Shown here: piece by piece, positions 6,781 to 7,898 of the stretch | Layout: the number at the start of each line of letters is the position of its first letter | How positions within the stretch are numbered: the stretch's first letter is position 1 | DNA from: CAZAGT01 sp964484515 | GTDB lineage: Bacteria > Desulfobacterota > DSM-4660 > Desulfatiglandales > HGW-15 | Assembly: GCA_964484515.1 (NCBI GenBank) | Contig: CAZAGT010000244.1 | Location: 1-7,898 of the forward strand | Direction: 5' to 3' | DNA length: 7,898 bases | Position numbers and translations under genes: made by a program | Notes under the pieces: model-generated | The model's input: only the letters and a program-made list of their open reading frames with translations | The model's database searches: none | Told to the model about the DNA's origin: nothing

Positions 6781-7120
6781 CGGCGAACTGAGCATCCTCT
6801 TCACTGGCGACCGGCAGATGGCTGCCTTGAACCGCAAGTACCGCGGCAGGAACCGCTCAACCAACGTGCTGGCATTCCCGATGGAGGACGGCACAAACTC
6901 CGTCGTGACCTCACCGATGCTGGGAGACATTGTGGTTTCGGTCGACACGGCCTTGGCTCAAGCGCAGGAAAGCGGTGAACCCGTCGAAGAAACCGTATAT
7001 CAGCTGCTTATCCATGGGCTGCTGCACTTATTGGACTATGATCACGAACGTTCGACCGTTGATGCCGACCGGATGGAGGAGGAGCAGGCGCGCCTGCTCG
7101 CGATGATGCTGAAGGGGTGA
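6680..7120 (+). CDS. ybeY: endoribonuclease YbeY (rRNA maturation factor)
   Basis: YbeY is a zinc-dependent single-strand endoribonuclease that acts in 16S rRNA 3' maturation and ribosome quality control. The 146-residue product carries the signature H3XH5XH zinc site at H112, H116 and H122 (HGLLHLLDYDH). It also has the conserved N-R-S-T-N-V-L-A-F-P segment at 58-67, which contains the family's conserved arginine region. The ATG at 6680 is chosen because GGAAGG lies 6 nt upstream; an in-frame GTG at 6662 would add six residues and leave the ribosome-binding site inside the gene. It overlaps the end of pgpH by 101 nt in a different frame and ends 3 nt before pdxJ. The phoH-pgpH-ybeY grouping is common and supports a shared RNA-processing role with PhoH/YbeZ. 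Confidence 0.95.
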   Translation: MDIQITWQTRIPGLGSPMIRRRLKKVLNDLGCRDGELSILFTGDRQMAALNRKYRGRNRSTNVLAFPMEDGTNSVVTSPMLGDIVVSVDTALAQAQESGEPVEETVYQLLIHGLLHLLDYDHERSTVDADRMEEEQARLLAMMLKG

Positions 7121-7123
7121 GGA

Positions 7124-7843
7124 ATGGCAAGATTGGCCGTAAATGTTGATCATGTGGCTACGGTACGCCAGGCGAGGGGAATTAGCGAGCCGGACCCCGT
7201 ATCCGCCGCTGCGATCGCCGAGTTGGCAGGCGCCGAAGGGATCATTTGCCACCTCCGTGAGGATAGGCGCCACATCAACGACCGCGACCTTCGGCTATTG
7301 CGGGAGACCGTCAAGACAAAGCTCAACATGGAAATGGCGGCCGTGGATGAGATGATCGGGATCGCCCGCGATGTCAGGCCCGACGTGGCGACCCTCGTGC
7401 CTGAAAAGAGGGAGGAGCTTACTACCGAGGGCGGCCTCGATGTGGCGGCGAACCCTGATCAATACCGTGACGTGACCGAACAACTCAAAGAGAAAGGTAT
7501 TCAGGTCAGCCTCTTTATCGACCCCGAACCGGGGCAGATCCAGACGGCCCAAGCCGTTGGGGCGGACCTCATTGAAATCCATACCGGCCACTATGCCGAA
7601 GCCTCTAATGAACGCCAGGCCATAGCGAGATTTGAGCGGATTATCGCCGCAGTCCAAACCGCGGTCGAACTGGGACTCGGCGTGAGTGCCGGACACGGCC
7701 TTAACTACGTCAACGTCAAGAGATTCGGCTCCCTGCCCCAGATCGAAGAGTATAGTATCGGCCACAGCATTGTAGCCCGCGCGGTCCTGGTTGGGTTCGA
7801 CCAAGCCGTAAGGGAGATGATCGCCCTTGTCAAGGACTTCTGA
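7124..7843 (+). CDS. pdxJ: pyridoxine 5'-phosphate synthase
   Basis: PdxJ condenses 1-deoxyxylulose 5-phosphate with 3-amino-2-oxopropyl phosphate to give pyridoxine 5'-phosphate, the ring-closing step of DXP-dependent vitamin B6 synthesis. The 239-residue TIM-barrel protein is full length. Visible motifs are NVDHVATVRQAR (7-18), HLREDRRHI (43-51), NMEM with E70, FIDP (131-134) and GVSAGHGLNY (186-195). H43, R45, E70 and H191 correspond to active-site residues H45, R47, E72 and H193 of E. coli PdxJ. The ATG at 7124 follows the ybeY stop by 3 nt, and the AAGGGG 6 nt upstream lies inside the end of ybeY, so the two are likely translationally coupled. In many genomes acpS follows pdxJ; here the next bases look like a repeat instead. 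Confidence 0.97.
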   Translation: MARLAVNVDHVATVRQARGISEPDPVSAAAIAELAGAEGIICHLREDRRHINDRDLRLLRETVKTKLNMEMAAVDEMIGIARDVRPDVATLVPEKREELTTEGGLDVAANPDQYRDVTEQLKEKGIQVSLFIDPEPGQIQTAQAVGADLIEIHTGHYAEASNERQAIARFERIIAAVQTAVELGLGVSAGHGLNYVNVKRFGSLPQIEEYSIGHSIVARAVLVGFDQAVREMIALVKDF

Positions 7844-7844
7844 A

Positions 7845-7898
7845 GAGGCTGTCGGAAAACGCCCATCTGTCCCGATTGCATCGGGATTACCCTCATCC
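7845..7898. repeat. possible dispersed palindromic repeat or mobile-element tip (incomplete)
   Basis: Beginning 1 nt after the pdxJ stop, GAGGCTGTCGGAAAAC (7845-7860) resembles from memory the terminal repeats of some IS1182-like elements and derived MITEs. A perfect 7-bp inverted repeat with a 3-base loop follows (TCCCGAT-TGC-ATCGGGA, 7870-7886). The last bases, ACCCTCATCC, are like the opening of the common intergenic repeat of the CCCTCACCCTAACCC type. There is no T-run after the stem, so a classical terminator is unlikely. The window ends before a second end could be seen, so the assignment is tentative. Confidence 0.35.

Noticed and set aside
5650..6948. A 432-codon open frame on the minus strand opposite pgpH and ybeY.
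   Set aside because: It lies wholly antisense to two well-supported genes, has no family resemblance, and its length is explained by codon bias of the real genes leaving few stops in the opposite frame.
7870..7886. The perfect 7-bp inverted repeat after pdxJ as an intrinsic terminator.
   Set aside because: It is not followed by a T-run and the loop has only three bases; the surrounding sequence fits a dispersed repeat better.

Overview
The window looks like a chromosomal segment of a Gram-negative, moderately GC-rich bacterium (by eye roughly 55% GC), probably from a metagenomic or draft assembly because it contains a run of ten N. The gene order phoH-pgpH-ybeY-pdxJ and the atpZ-atpI-atpB-atpE order recall Deltaproteobacteria-like or NC10/Nitrospirota-like lineages. 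That placement is inference; no taxonomic marker is present.

Left half (1-2503, minus strand): the 5' end of an ATP synthase Fo operon. A near-consensus sigma-70 promoter (TTGACA, 17 bp, TATGAT) at 2475-2503 reads leftward into four genes. First is an unusual fusion of two PAS sensor domains to an AtpZ membrane hairpin. It is followed by an AtpI-like subunit, AtpB (subunit a) and AtpE (subunit c, cut by the window edge). The first three overlap end to start (32 and 13 nt), which suggests translational coupling. The visible part of subunit c carries two carboxylates (E31 and E64), the arrangement described for the Na+-driven c-ring of Fusobacterium nucleatum.

Middle (2504-2730): a divergent intergenic region with no other gene or RNA that I can recognise.

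Right half (2731-7843, plus strand): a probable operon of five housekeeping genes. They are a YjbQ-family protein, the PhoH/YbeZ-type ATPase (interrupted by the N gap), a PgpH-type 7TM-HD cyclic-di-AMP phosphodiesterase, the rRNA-processing endoribonuclease YbeY, and the pyridoxine 5'-phosphate synthase PdxJ. YbeZ and YbeY are known partners in ribosome RNA maturation. pgpH and ybeY overlap by about 100 nt in different frames.

Right edge (7845-7898): directly after pdxJ comes what looks like the start of a dispersed palindromic repeat or the tip of a mobile element.

The most noteworthy item is the PAS-PAS-AtpZ protein. It would place a cytoplasmic signal-sensing module on an accessory membrane subunit of the ATP synthase, encoded first in the atp transcript. 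The possible Na+-type c subunit is second.
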